In this document: one piece after another, positions 37,680 through 45,438 of the stretch
Layout: each line of letters opens with the position of its first letter
How positions within the stretch are numbered: the first letter of the stretch is position 1
Assembly (NCBI RefSeq): GCF_937881195.1
Contig: NZ_CALGFC010000029.1
Span: 1-64,000 of the forward strand
Origin: an uncultured Methanobrevibacter sp.
GTDB taxonomy: Archaea > Methanobacteriota > Methanobacteria > Methanobacteriales > Methanobacteriaceae
Reading direction: 5' to 3'
DNA length: 64,000 bases
Program-made: the position numbers and the translations under genes
Notes under the pieces: model-generated
Databases searched by the model: none
What the model was told of the DNA's origin: nothing
What the model saw: only the letters and a program-made list of their open reading frames with translations

Positions 37680-38399
37680 GTGATTATTATCACTAAGAAT
37701 GACAAAAGGGATGACGGACGAGCATATGATGAAATTCGTCCTTTAAAAATTGAAGCAGGAGTATTAGAAAGAGCAGATGGATCTGCTTATTTGGAAGTTG
37801 GTGGAAATAAGGTTTTAGTTGCTGTTTATGGTCCACGTGAGTCTTATATTAGGAGATTACTAAAACCTAATACTGGGGTTATTAGGTGTAGATATAATAT
37901 GGCACCATTTTCAGTTGATGATAGAAAAAGACCCGGCCCAGACAGACGATCAACAGAAATATCAAAAATAACAGCTGAAGCACTTAGGCCTTCATTAATG
38001 TTAGAAGGATTTCCAAGGTCTATGGTTGATGTTTTCATAGAAATTATTGAAGCTGAAGGAGGAACTAGGTGTGCAGGTATTACTGCTGCTTCTGTTGCTT
38101 TAGCTGATGCAGGAATTCCTATGAAAGATCTTGTGGTTGGTTGTGCTGCAGGTAAAGTCAATGATGAAATTGTTTTAGACTTATCTGAAAAAGAAGATAA
38201 AGAAGGTCAAGCTGATGTTCCTATAGCTATGATGCCAAGGACTGAAGAAATTACTTTATTACAAAGTGATGGCGACTTATCTGAGAAAGAGTTTGAAAAA
38301 GCACTTGATTTAGCAATGGAAGGTTGCAGACAAGTTAATAAAGTTCAAATTGAAGCTCTTAAAACAAGATATGCTCAAGATGTTGAATCTGAAAGCTAA
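37680..38399 (+). CDS. rrp41: Exosome catalytic subunit Rrp41
   Basis: A 239-residue RNase PH-fold protein, the active phosphorolytic subunit of the hexameric ring. KRDDGRAYDEIRPLKIEAG begins the domain, RRSTEISKITAEALRP lies near residues 89-104, and the catalytic Asp is in ADVPIAMMP (Asp179). The only in-frame standard start, GTG 37680, sits inside GAGGTGAT, the ribosome binding site, with no spacer; ATT 37683, 37686 or ATC 37689 may be used instead. Followed 19 bases later by rrp42. Confidence 0.95.
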   Translation: MIIITKNDKRDDGRAYDEIRPLKIEAGVLERADGSAYLEVGGNKVLVAVYGPRESYIRRLLKPNTGVIRCRYNMAPFSVDDRKRPGPDRRSTEISKITAEALRPSLMLEGFPRSMVDVFIEIIEAEGGTRCAGITAASVALADAGIPMKDLVVGCAAGKVNDEIVLDLSEKEDKEGQADVPIAMMPRTEEITLLQSDGDLSEKEFEKALDLAMEGCRQVNKVQIEALKTRYAQDVESES

Positions 38400-38418
38400 T
38401 TTTATGTGAGTGATTTAT

Positions 38419-39213
38419 ATGAATATTATACCTGAAATTACAAGAGAATGCATTACTGATCTTATTAATAATGATAAAAGAGAAGATGGTAGAAATCTTG
38501 ATGAATATAGGGACATTATTGTTGAAACTGGGGTTATATCTAAAGCTGAAGGTTCTGCAAGAGTTAAAATTGGTAATAGTCAAGTTATTGTAGGTATAAA
38601 ACCTCAAATTGGCGAACCATTCCCCGATACTCCTGATGTAGGAGTTTTAATGACAAATGGAGAAATGTTACCTATGGCAGATCCAACTTTTGAACCAGGA
38701 CCTCCAAGTGAAACATCAGTTGAACTTGCACGTGTTGTAGATAGGGGTATACGTGAAAGTGGAATGGTTGATCTTGAAAAATTATGTATTGAACCAGGTA
38801 AGAAAGTTTGGATGCTATTTATTGATTTACATATAATTGATTTTGATGGAAATCTTTTTGATACAGCTACATTAGCTGTAATGAGTGCGCTTCTAAATAC
38901 CAAACTGCCTGAAGCTAAAATGGTTGATGGTGAAATTGTCGTTGATAATGAATCTACATCTGGTTTACCTTTGAAAGACAAAGAAGCTATGTGTACTTTT
39001 GTTAAAATAGGAGAAAAAATGGTTTTAGATCCTGCCCTAGATGAGGAAGCAATATTGGATGCTAGACTTTCAATTGGAATAACTGAATCTGGTAGTATAT
39101 GTGCTATGCAAAAAGGTGGAGACCATACATTGACAAAAGAAGATATTTTAGGAGCGGTTAAAACAGCATATTCCAAGGTACCTGATTTATTAGAAAAAGT
39201 TAAAAATGCTTAA
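38419..39213 (+). CDS. rrp42: Exosome ring subunit Rrp42
   Basis: A 264-residue RNase PH-fold partner of Rrp41. It begins MNIIPEITRECI and has NDKREDGRNLDEYR (about residues 20-33), PFPDTPDVGVLMTN (about 71-84) and the C-terminal GGDHTLTKEDI. It lacks the active-site Asp context of Rrp41, as usual for this structural subunit, which still contributes to RNA binding. ATG 38419 follows GAGTGA; the GTG at 38410 is upstream in frame but inside that site. Confidence 0.95.
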   Translation: MNIIPEITRECITDLINNDKREDGRNLDEYRDIIVETGVISKAEGSARVKIGNSQVIVGIKPQIGEPFPDTPDVGVLMTNGEMLPMADPTFEPGPPSETSVELARVVDRGIRESGMVDLEKLCIEPGKKVWMLFIDLHIIDFDGNLFDTATLAVMSALLNTKLPEAKMVDGEIVVDNESTSGLPLKDKEAMCTFVKIGEKMVLDPALDEEAILDARLSIGITESGSICAMQKGGDHTLTKEDILGAVKTAYSKVPDLLEKVKNA

Positions 39214-39754
39214 ATAGCATTTTAACAATCTAATTTTTCTTTTTGATTAAATTATAAAATCTTCATTAGCTTATCATAATTTTTAATTAATTATTTAATT
39301 TTATTAATATCATAAATTAAATAATATCTATTAAATTCTAGATCAAATATTCATTATTATCTATTAAATTTTCGATTGAATATTAATTATAAATTTTAGA
39401 TTAAATATTAATTATTATTTATTAAATTTTTGATTGAATATTAAATAATATTTATAAATTTTAAAATATATATTAATTCTTTATTTTATTTTAACAAATA
39501 TTTAATTAAATTTTATTAATCTTTAATCTAAAATAAAATCTTAGTGGCCTTAATAATAATATTTAGAAAAATTATACTTAAAAACATTAACTTTATATAC
39601 TATTTAAGACCAATTTATTATATCATATGAATTTTACTAATTAAGGAAATAGTTATAACTAATAGATAAATTTCCTTAGATATTTTTAGTTTTATACATA
39701 TTCATAATGGTTATTTTAAAAAATAATTTATTTTAAGTTTACAAAAGTGATATT
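39214..39754. other. Gene-free spacer with a likely rpl37ae promoter
   Basis: The first part repeats ATTATTATCTATTAAATTTTCGATT-like words of 35-40 bases (about 39345-39440). Near the end TTTATATACTATTTAAG (about 39591-39607) is a good TATA box that could start an rpl37ae-rpoP message. Confidence 0.45.
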
Positions 39755-40024
39755 ATGGCAAGAACAAAAAAAGTGGGAATTACAGGAAGATTTGGAGCAA
39801 GATACGGAAGAAAAGCTAAAAGAACTGTAAAATCCATTGAAGAAAACATGAAAAAGAAGCATGTTTGTCCTAAATGTGATAGACCAGCTGTTAAAAGACA
39901 AGCTGTAGGTATTTGGAAATGTAGTAAATGTGGTACTGTATTTACTGGTGGAGCTTATGTTCCTCAAACTCCAATGCTCAAAACAGCCACTAGAAACATT
40001 AAGAGGGTAGTCGGAGGGGACTAA
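39755..40024 (+). CDS. rpl37ae: Large-subunit ribosomal protein L37Ae (eL43)
   Basis: An 89-residue zinc-ribbon ribosomal protein. The start MARTKKVGITGRFGARYG is typical and the ribbon is CPKCDRPAV ... WKCSKCGTVFTGGAY (two CxxC pairs about residues 38-60). The ATG follows AAGTGAT. Its stop is directly followed by the TTG start of rpoP, whose ribosome binding site GGAGGGGA lies in the L37Ae 3' end. Confidence 0.96.
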   Translation: MARTKKVGITGRFGARYGRKAKRTVKSIEENMKKKHVCPKCDRPAVKRQAVGIWKCSKCGTVFTGGAYVPQTPMLKTATRNIKRVVGGD

Positions 40025-40156
40025 TTGTATAAATGTTCTGAATGTGGAACTGAAATTGATCCAAAAAGCTACATGGAAAACAAATGTCCAAAATGTAGAT
40101 ATAGGATTCTCTTCAAAAAAGTTCCAGCTGTTAAAAGGAATATTAAAGCAAGATAA
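40025..40156 (+). CDS. rpoP: DNA-directed RNA polymerase subunit P (Rpo12)
   Basis: A 43-residue zinc-finger subunit of archaeal RNA polymerase. It begins with TTG 40025 directly after the rpl37ae stop, with GGAGGGGA upstream. Two Cys pairs are visible, CSEC (residues 4-7) and CPKC (21-24), followed by RYRILFKKVP. The basic tail KRNIKAR ends it. Length and spacing match archaeal RpoP and the gene's position after L37Ae is the usual one. Confidence 0.93.
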   Translation: MYKCSECGTEIDPKSYMENKCPKCRYRILFKKVPAVKRNIKAR

Positions 40157-40594
40157 TTACTTAAATATTAAGCTCAAAATAATTATTTAAATATTAGCTA
40201 TACATTTATTTATCTAAAAATAATATAATAGCTTTATATAATTAATTATTAAATTTTTTATTTATTAATAGCTTGTTTTAATGATATTATTTATTCAACT
40301 ATTTATTTTAGATTGATTAGTAGATATCGATTAATATTTAGTTTATAAAATATTAATTTCATATTTATCTATATCTTAAATATTAATATCTATTTTTAAT
40401 TACTAATTTTTTAAAATTAATCTATGATTTAACAGATTTATTTAATACTATCATTTTAGTTTTTAAAATTTTTAAGACAAATTTTTAAGATTAATTTTTA
40501 AGATTAATTTTTAAGATTAATTTTTTAATTATTTTTCTTCTTATAAAATTTTTAGATATTCATTTTTCATTATAATGTATTTTAAAGGATTTTT
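40157..40594. other. Gene-free spacer before the Brix gene
   Basis: A/T spacer. TTTTTAAGATTAA occurs four times in tandem (about 40465-40520). No gene seen. Confidence 0.5.
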
Positions 40595-41107
40595 ATGTTA
40601 ATTTCAACTTCAAGAAAACCATCATCAAAAACTCGTGCTTTTTGTAAAAATTTATCACATGCTCTTGATACAGATTATGTAAATCGTGGTAAAATGAGTA
40701 TGAGAGAATTACAATTGAAATCTGCTACTTCGGGTCTAAGGAATATAGCTTTAGTTTATGAAATGAAAGGTAATCCAAGTAAAATAACTTTTTTTTCTAA
40801 TGATGGTGAGGAATTATTAGTTATTCTAGGATCAGTAAATACAACTAACAGACGTTTACATATAAAAACCTCTGAATTATCTTTTAAGTCAGAAATTCCA
40901 GAATTAGAGATCCTCAGTGAAATTTTACCTATTGATGAATCTAATAAGGATTATAATAAAAATCATATTCATGTTGAAAAATTAGATTATGAATATGATG
41001 ATGAAGTTGAAGATTTTAATAAAAGAATAGCTACTATTCATTTCTATAATAGAGATGGTGAAGATACAGGACTTAAAATCAATGTAAGAAAAATTATTAT
41101 ATTGTAA
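40595..41107 (+). CDS. Brix-domain ribosome biogenesis protein (Imp4-like)
   Basis: A 170-residue protein with a Brix/Imp4 fold. It opens LISTSRKPSSKTRAFCKNLSHAL, the classic signature, followed by DYVNRGKMSMRELQ. Eukaryotic relatives bind rRNA precursors in ribosome assembly; the archaeal one likely does so too. Position between rpoP and pcc1 is the usual one in the superoperon. The ATG follows AAAGGA. Confidence 0.9.
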   Translation: MLISTSRKPSSKTRAFCKNLSHALDTDYVNRGKMSMRELQLKSATSGLRNIALVYEMKGNPSKITFFSNDGEELLVILGSVNTTNRRLHIKTSELSFKSEIPELEILSEILPIDESNKDYNKNHIHVEKLDYEYDDEVEDFNKRIATIHFYNRDGEDTGLKINVRKIIIL

Positions 41108-41250
41108 TATGTTTATAAATCAGGTGCATATTTAATATTTTTATTTAATTTAATTCTTTTATTCTTAATATTAATTTTATAATATTAATTTTATATATCA
41201 ATTTATTGTATATTAAATATTATATTAATTATTAAATTATTAATTAATTT

Positions 41251-41318
41251 ATTAGCTATTAATTTATTATTTATTAGCTATTAATATATTATTTATTAGC
41301 TATTAATTTATTATTTAT
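41251..41318. repeat. 22-bp tandem repeat, three copies, before pcc1
   Basis: Copies begin at 41251, 41273 and 41295: ATTAGCTATTAAT + TTATTATTT. The array ends immediately before GGAGG, the pcc1 ribosome binding site. A related TTATTAGCTATTT triplet of 13-base units occurs again at about 42431-42470, before the DUF3194-type gene. Confidence 0.85.
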
Positions 41319-41331
41319 TTATGGAGGAGTT

Positions 41332-41610
41332 ATTATTTCAGAAAGTTCTTTCAACACTTTAAATTCAGTTAAAGGCAATATCATCATAGATTTAGAAAGT
41401 GAAAAAGTTGCTAAAATTGTTTTTGACTCTGTTTTATTAGAATTTGATTCTTCTCCAGATTATAGGTCTAAAATGAATATTACTTTAAATAATACTGAAC
41501 TTATTATAAATATTAAATCTGAAGATGCAACTTCTTTTAGAGCTTCTATAAACTCTGCTATTAAATGGATTAGTTTAGCAATAGATATTAATGATTTAGT
41601 TGAAGAATAA
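41332..41610 (+). CDS. pcc1: KEOPS complex subunit Pcc1, apparent ATT start
   Basis: A 92-residue protein matching the archaeal Pcc1 dimerisation subunit of KEOPS, which makes the t6A modification in tRNA. The C-terminal helix EDATSFRASINSAIKW is the family signature. No ATG, GTG or TTG lies in frame between 41281 and the conserved domain; a perfect GGAGG (41323-41327) precedes ATT 41332 and ATT 41335 at normal spacing, so translation probably begins at an isoleucine codon. It lies between the Brix and prefoldin genes, as in other archaea. Confidence 0.85.
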   Translation: MISESSFNTLNSVKGNIIIDLESEKVAKIVFDSVLLEFDSSPDYRSKMNITLNNTELIINIKSEDATSFRASINSAIKWISLAIDINDLVEE

Positions 41611-41914
41611 TAAAATTTATATTTATATTAGATAATAATAAATACTATAATAAATATACTTTTTTATACTTTTTTACAAGTTTTTTATTTATTATAAAAT
41701 TAAAACATTGAATTGTAAATTAAGTATATTTTATTAGAATAATCATTAAATTTATATAGGTATTTATTATAATTAAGTAAATAGCTATAGAAATAAATAA
41801 ATTAATAGCTAAATTAAGCTTTCAATTGATTAATATATTATAATATATTAATATCATGGGCTAAATTTGTTATTATATTTAGTTTTTTTATCATAAAATA
41901 ATAAAGGTGAAAAT
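41611..41914. other. Gene-free spacer before pfdB
   Basis: 304 bases, A/T spacer. ATAATATATTAATATCATGG (about 41839-41858) is the only less simple stretch. No gene or terminator is apparent. Confidence 0.5.
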
Positions 41915-42262
41915 ATGGAAGTACCTCAAAATATACAACATCAATTAACTCAATTTCAACAATTACAACAGCAAGCTCAAGCTGTAACTGTACAAAAACA
42001 AAATTTAGACATTCAAATTCAGGAAACTGAAAGTGCTCTTGAAGAATTAAAGAAAACCGATGAGAATGCTGATGTTTTTAAAACTGCTGGAAATTTATTA
42101 ATTAAAGTAGATAGAAATGAAATTAATGAAGAACTTGAAGAAAAAATAGAAACTCTTAAATTAAGAGAAAAAACAATGACTAGACAAGAAGAAAGAGTCA
42201 TGAAAAAACTTCAAGAGATGCAATCTTCAATTCAAGAAGCTATGCAAAATCAAGCACAATAA
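41915..42262 (+). CDS. pfdB: Prefoldin beta subunit
   Basis: A 115-residue coiled-coil chaperone subunit that captures unfolded proteins for the chaperonin. Two long helices (about 4-45 and 75-112) with heptad spacing flank a beta hairpin DVFKTAGNLLIKVDR (about 52-66). The Gln-rich start MEVPQNIQHQLTQFQQLQQQ is typical of archaeal PfdB. The ATG follows AAGGTGA. Confidence 0.95.
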   Translation: MEVPQNIQHQLTQFQQLQQQAQAVTVQKQNLDIQIQETESALEELKKTDENADVFKTAGNLLIKVDRNEINEELEEKIETLKLREKTMTRQEERVMKKLQEMQSSIQEAMQNQAQ

Positions 42263-42539
42263 ATAGTTTTAATAATTATAATAGTTTTAATAATTATAAA
42301 ATTTATTCAGTTATAATAAAATTATTGTAATTTATATAAATTTTTTATTTTTATAAATCTGAAAATGAAGATTTTAATTTAATGAAAGTTTTTTATTTTT
42401 ATAGGTTTTAAAAACGAATTTTTTATTATTTATTAGCTATTTTTATTAGCTATTTTTATTAGCTATTTTTATTTATTATTTTATTTACAAATTTTATCCC
42501 TTAAATTATTAATTGGGGATATAATTAGGATGTTTTAAT

Positions 42540-42824
42540 TTGAACAAACTTAAAAAATTATCTCAAGAGGATTTAGACACTATATCACAATATTTTTCGG
42601 ATAAAGCTAATGAAATTATTTTGTCCAAAATTCCATCAAAAGAAGTTTTAGATTTAGATCTTGATATTGATGCAACTTACGATGGTGAGGAATTAGATAT
42701 TAATATTGATGTTGATATTGCTCTTGATGAGCTTTCTAAGATTAAAAATGATGATATTGAAATTGCTATTGAAGAATCTTATAAGCAATTGGATATATTT
42801 ATTGACGAAAATTACCGAGAATAA
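42540..42824 (+). CDS. DUF3194-type protein downstream of prefoldin
   Basis: A 94-residue acidic protein with alternating beta strands (LDLDIDATYDG, LDINIDVDIALDE) and a helical end. Small proteins of this kind regularly follow pfdB in methanogens, where their function is unknown. It starts with TTG 42540 behind AGGATG. I recognise it from context and pattern rather than a known activity. Confidence 0.75.
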   Translation: MNKLKKLSQEDLDTISQYFSDKANEIILSKIPSKEVLDLDLDIDATYDGEELDINIDVDIALDELSKIKNDDIEIAIEESYKQLDIFIDENYRE

Positions 42825-43117
42825 TATTTTATATTATTTATTTAACTTGAAGATTCTAATCTACTAATAATATAATTTTTTTTATTTTTTGAGATTTTAG
42901 TTTTATTTTAATCAGTTTTAATTATTTTTATCCACTTTAAACTATTTTCTAATTTTAAACTATTTTCCAATTTTAAAATATTTTCCTATTTTAAAATATT
43001 TTTTAATAACTTTTTACTAAATCTTGATTTATATTAATTCTTTTGTCTTTAATGAAAATTTATGATTAACTTAATTTTATTTTAATTTTATCAACTTCAT
43101 TTTATAAAATCTCAAGT
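42825..43117. other. Spacer upstream of the candidate RNA
   Basis: AAACTATTTTCCAATTTTAAAATATTTTCC-type 19-base units repeat at about 42935-42995. No gene. Confidence 0.5.
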
Positions 43118-43140
43118 AAACTTTAAATACTATAAAGTTT
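43118..43140 (+). promoter_or_regulatory. Palindromic promoter of the candidate small RNA
   Basis: A perfect inverted repeat AAACTTTA (43118-43125) / TAAAGTTT (43133-43140) contains TTTAAATA (43122-43129), which can act as TATA box with a start near 43150. Palindrome over TATA is a common way to block archaeal promoters. Confidence 0.45.
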
Positions 43141-43149
43141 ATATTATAA

Positions 43150-43245
43150 GTATGGGTCCAACTCCTTAGTTTATCATAAAATGAACTATAATATATTAGA
43201 TTTGGGGTGTTTCCCCAATCTATTATAAATGGGGTTTTTTATTTT
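43150..43245 (+). ncRNA. Candidate structured small RNA with T-rich end
   Basis: A region richer in G and C than its surroundings. Hairpin 1 is AGTTTAT/ATGAACT (43168-43174, 43181-43187). Hairpin 2 is TAGATTTGGGG / CCCCAATCTA (43197-43207, 43213-43222) with one bulged T, closed by four further pairs. A second GGGG (43231-43234) follows and could compete for the same CCCC, then a T6-A-T7 run (43235-43248). No open frame spans it. It could be an independent RNA or an attenuator-like leader for the gene at 43485. Confidence 0.5.
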
Positions 43246-43484
43246 TTTATTTATAAAATTAGATTTTTTATAGATTTTTTACTTTTTCTATTCAATTAGC
43301 TATTCTCTTTTTTAAATTATTATATCAATTAGTTTTTATGTTTAATATAAAAGTTTATATTGGCTATTTTTATATTTAATTTATATCTAAAAATCTAAAA
43401 TTTTTTATAGTAGAAATTACAAAATTTCTATATTAATATTCTATATCATCATATACAATTTTCTAATTCTACTTTTGTGATAAA

Positions 43485-44207
43485 ATGAAAAGATCAACTT
43501 TGATTACAATAATATTGGCTCTTATATTAATTTTTGGAGCATATTTATGGGGAATGACTCAAATTAGTCTTGTAGAGCCAGTTGGACGCCTTACAATAAC
43601 AAAAATAGGTAATCCTGACATGTTTCCAGATCATGGTAATGCAGAAGTACTTGGTGATTATGCTGCTAAAACTGGTTCAAAGTGTGTTCTAGTAGTTCAT
43701 TATGGTGGAGATTCTAATTATCGTCAATTCGTTCAAGAAAGTCCACTTTCTTCATCTGGCGAAGTTAAGATTATAGAATTAGCATTTGTGGATCCTTCGA
43801 CATATAAAACCTATGTTGATTGGGGAGAAGTTTTTTATACTTTTATGTTTGGGATTCCTGAGGATAGGTATACTTATCGTGCAGATGGAATATCCTTCCA
43901 AACTCTTGATGAAGCTTTAGCGTATGTTGATCAAGAAGCTAAAAATTATGGGCAAGAAGGACCTATTCCAATGTTTTATCATGGAACTGTAAGGCAAGGA
44001 GGCCCATACCTTAATCCTGGTTGTGGTTTTCCACTTTATACTCAAATATCTTGGAAACAGTATGGTCGTTTTGGTGCATATTATTATGTTGCAAAAGGTT
44101 TAATTTGGCCTTATTTATCTAATAGGTATTATCCTTATGAGATTAGCCATTTATCTGATTTACAAAAGTTATACAATGAAGGTAACCTTGATTATACAGC
44201 TATTTGA
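43485..44207 (+). CDS. Unknown exported or membrane-anchored protein
   Basis: I do not recognise this 240-residue protein. It has an N-terminal helix (about 6-25) that could be an anchor or signal peptide, then a soluble domain with a nucleotide-like pattern CVLVVHYGGDSNYRQF (about 63-78), several Tyr/Gly/Pro-rich loops, and a Cys in NPGCGFPLY. Most likely it faces outside. It starts at ATG 43485 after TTTTGTGATAAA. The candidate RNA precedes it by about 240 bases. Confidence 0.7.
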   Translation: MKRSTLITIILALILIFGAYLWGMTQISLVEPVGRLTITKIGNPDMFPDHGNAEVLGDYAAKTGSKCVLVVHYGGDSNYRQFVQESPLSSSGEVKIIELAFVDPSTYKTYVDWGEVFYTFMFGIPEDRYTYRADGISFQTLDEALAYVDQEAKNYGQEGPIPMFYHGTVRQGGPYLNPGCGFPLYTQISWKQYGRFGAYYYVAKGLIWPYLSNRYYPYEISHLSDLQKLYNEGNLDYTAI

Positions 44208-44377
44208 TTATTTAATCTCTTTTTTGATTTATTTTTTTTATATTATATTTTAACTATTTTTTAGGCCTCTTTTATTTTTTATACCTCTTTTATTTTTTAT
44301 ATTATTTTTTAATTTTATTCATTTTTCTTCTATTCTATATTTTTTTATAAATAATTATAATTCAACTATGAAAAATT

Positions 44378-44696
44378 TTTAGGTAAACCTAAACATTTAT
44401 ATAGGATGAAGATATTATATTAATCTAGTTTAGGTATACCTAAATTAAATAATTTTTAAAATAATTTTTGTTCACCTAATTTTATCTAAACATTTATATA
44501 CTAATTAATAGAAATATAAAATTGTCTTTAGGTATTCCTAAATAAAAAATATTATTTAGGTATGCCTAAATTTAAAATAATATTTGGTTTTAACTAAATA
44601 TATTTGTTCTAAATATAATAAAATCGATTTAAATAGGATTTAATAATATTATTTATCTATTTATTTCATATAAGCCATTATTTAGGCATTACTAAA
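44378..44696 (+). promoter_or_regulatory. Five DtxR-type palindromes and two TATA boxes upstream of feoAB
   Basis: Palindromes of the form TTTAGGTATACCTAAA occur at 44378-44393, 44429-44444 (perfect), 44527-44542, 44555-44570 and 44681-44696 (degenerate). Two copies of TAAACATTTATATA (44390-44403 and 44487-44500) give TATA boxes, so the promoter region looks duplicated. Such boxes match the inverted-repeat sites of DtxR/IdeR/MntR metal-dependent repressors. Iron-dependent repression of feoAB follows as an inference. Confidence 0.75.
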
Positions 44697-44775
44697 TTTT
44701 ATTATATTTAGGATTTTTAAAAATTTTTATAAATTTCTAATTAATTTAAATTAAAAGGTGTGAGAAGGTGAAAAG

Positions 44776-45036
44776 ATGGAGGAAAAAAAGATTAATTCAA
44801 TAAAAACATTAAATGAACTTAAAAACGGTGAAAAAGGGACTATTGTTTCTTTTTCTGATAGAGGGGATGTTGAATTAAAGAGACATCTTTTAGGCATGGG
44901 ATTTGTTAAAGGTTCTGAAATCACTTTAGAAAAAATAGCTCCTTTAGGAGATCCTATTAAATTTAGATTAAAAGGATATTCTATATGTCTTCGTAAAAAT
45001 GAAGCAGAAAATATCAAAGTTGAAGTATTGAACTAA
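44776..45036 (+). CDS. feoA: Ferrous iron transport protein FeoA
   Basis: An 86-residue SH3-like cytosolic partner of FeoB. LNELKNGEKGTIVSF (about residues 13-27), RGDVELKRHLLGMGFVKGSEI, then CLRKNEAENIKV near the end are typical. The ATG follows GAAGGTGA. It is separated from feoB by 402 bases, so a second promoter may exist, but it lies behind the same operator cluster. No FeoC is seen. Confidence 0.92.
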   Translation: MEEKKINSIKTLNELKNGEKGTIVSFSDRGDVELKRHLLGMGFVKGSEITLEKIAPLGDPIKFRLKGYSICLRKNEAENIKVEVLN

Positions 45037-45438
45037 TATATATTTTTAATATTCTAAATTATTATAAATTATTACTAAATAATGAAATAATTATTAATGG
45101 ATTCCATATTTATTATATTTAATATTTATTTATAAAATATATCTATATTTTAATTAAATAAGTTTGTATTTTAATGAAATTGGTTTATATTATAATTAAA
45201 TAGAGTTATATTTTAATGGAATAGTTCTATAATTTAATGAAATATTTTTTATATTTTCATTAATCTTTTTATATTTTTTATAAAATTTTTGTATTTTTTA
45301 GAAAGGTAGTCATAACAATAAATTTTTATAATTATTTTACAATTTTCAGTTAGTTATAATTTATTAAAATATTAAAAATTATATATTTCGTACTTGATTT
45401 TTCCATAAATTTATCATTTTTAGTAAGGTGGAAAATTA
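45037..45438. other. feoA-feoB spacer
   Basis: 402 bases without a gene. A loose 30-35-base unit (TTTATATTTTAATTGAAAT-like) recurs at about 45150-45270. No further palindromic metal box is visible. Confidence 0.5.

Noticed and set aside
38604..39176. Minus-strand 190-residue frame opposite rrp42
   Set aside because: A long antisense shadow of a well-supported exosome gene; Ser/Ile/Pro composition is the complement of the rrp42 codons.
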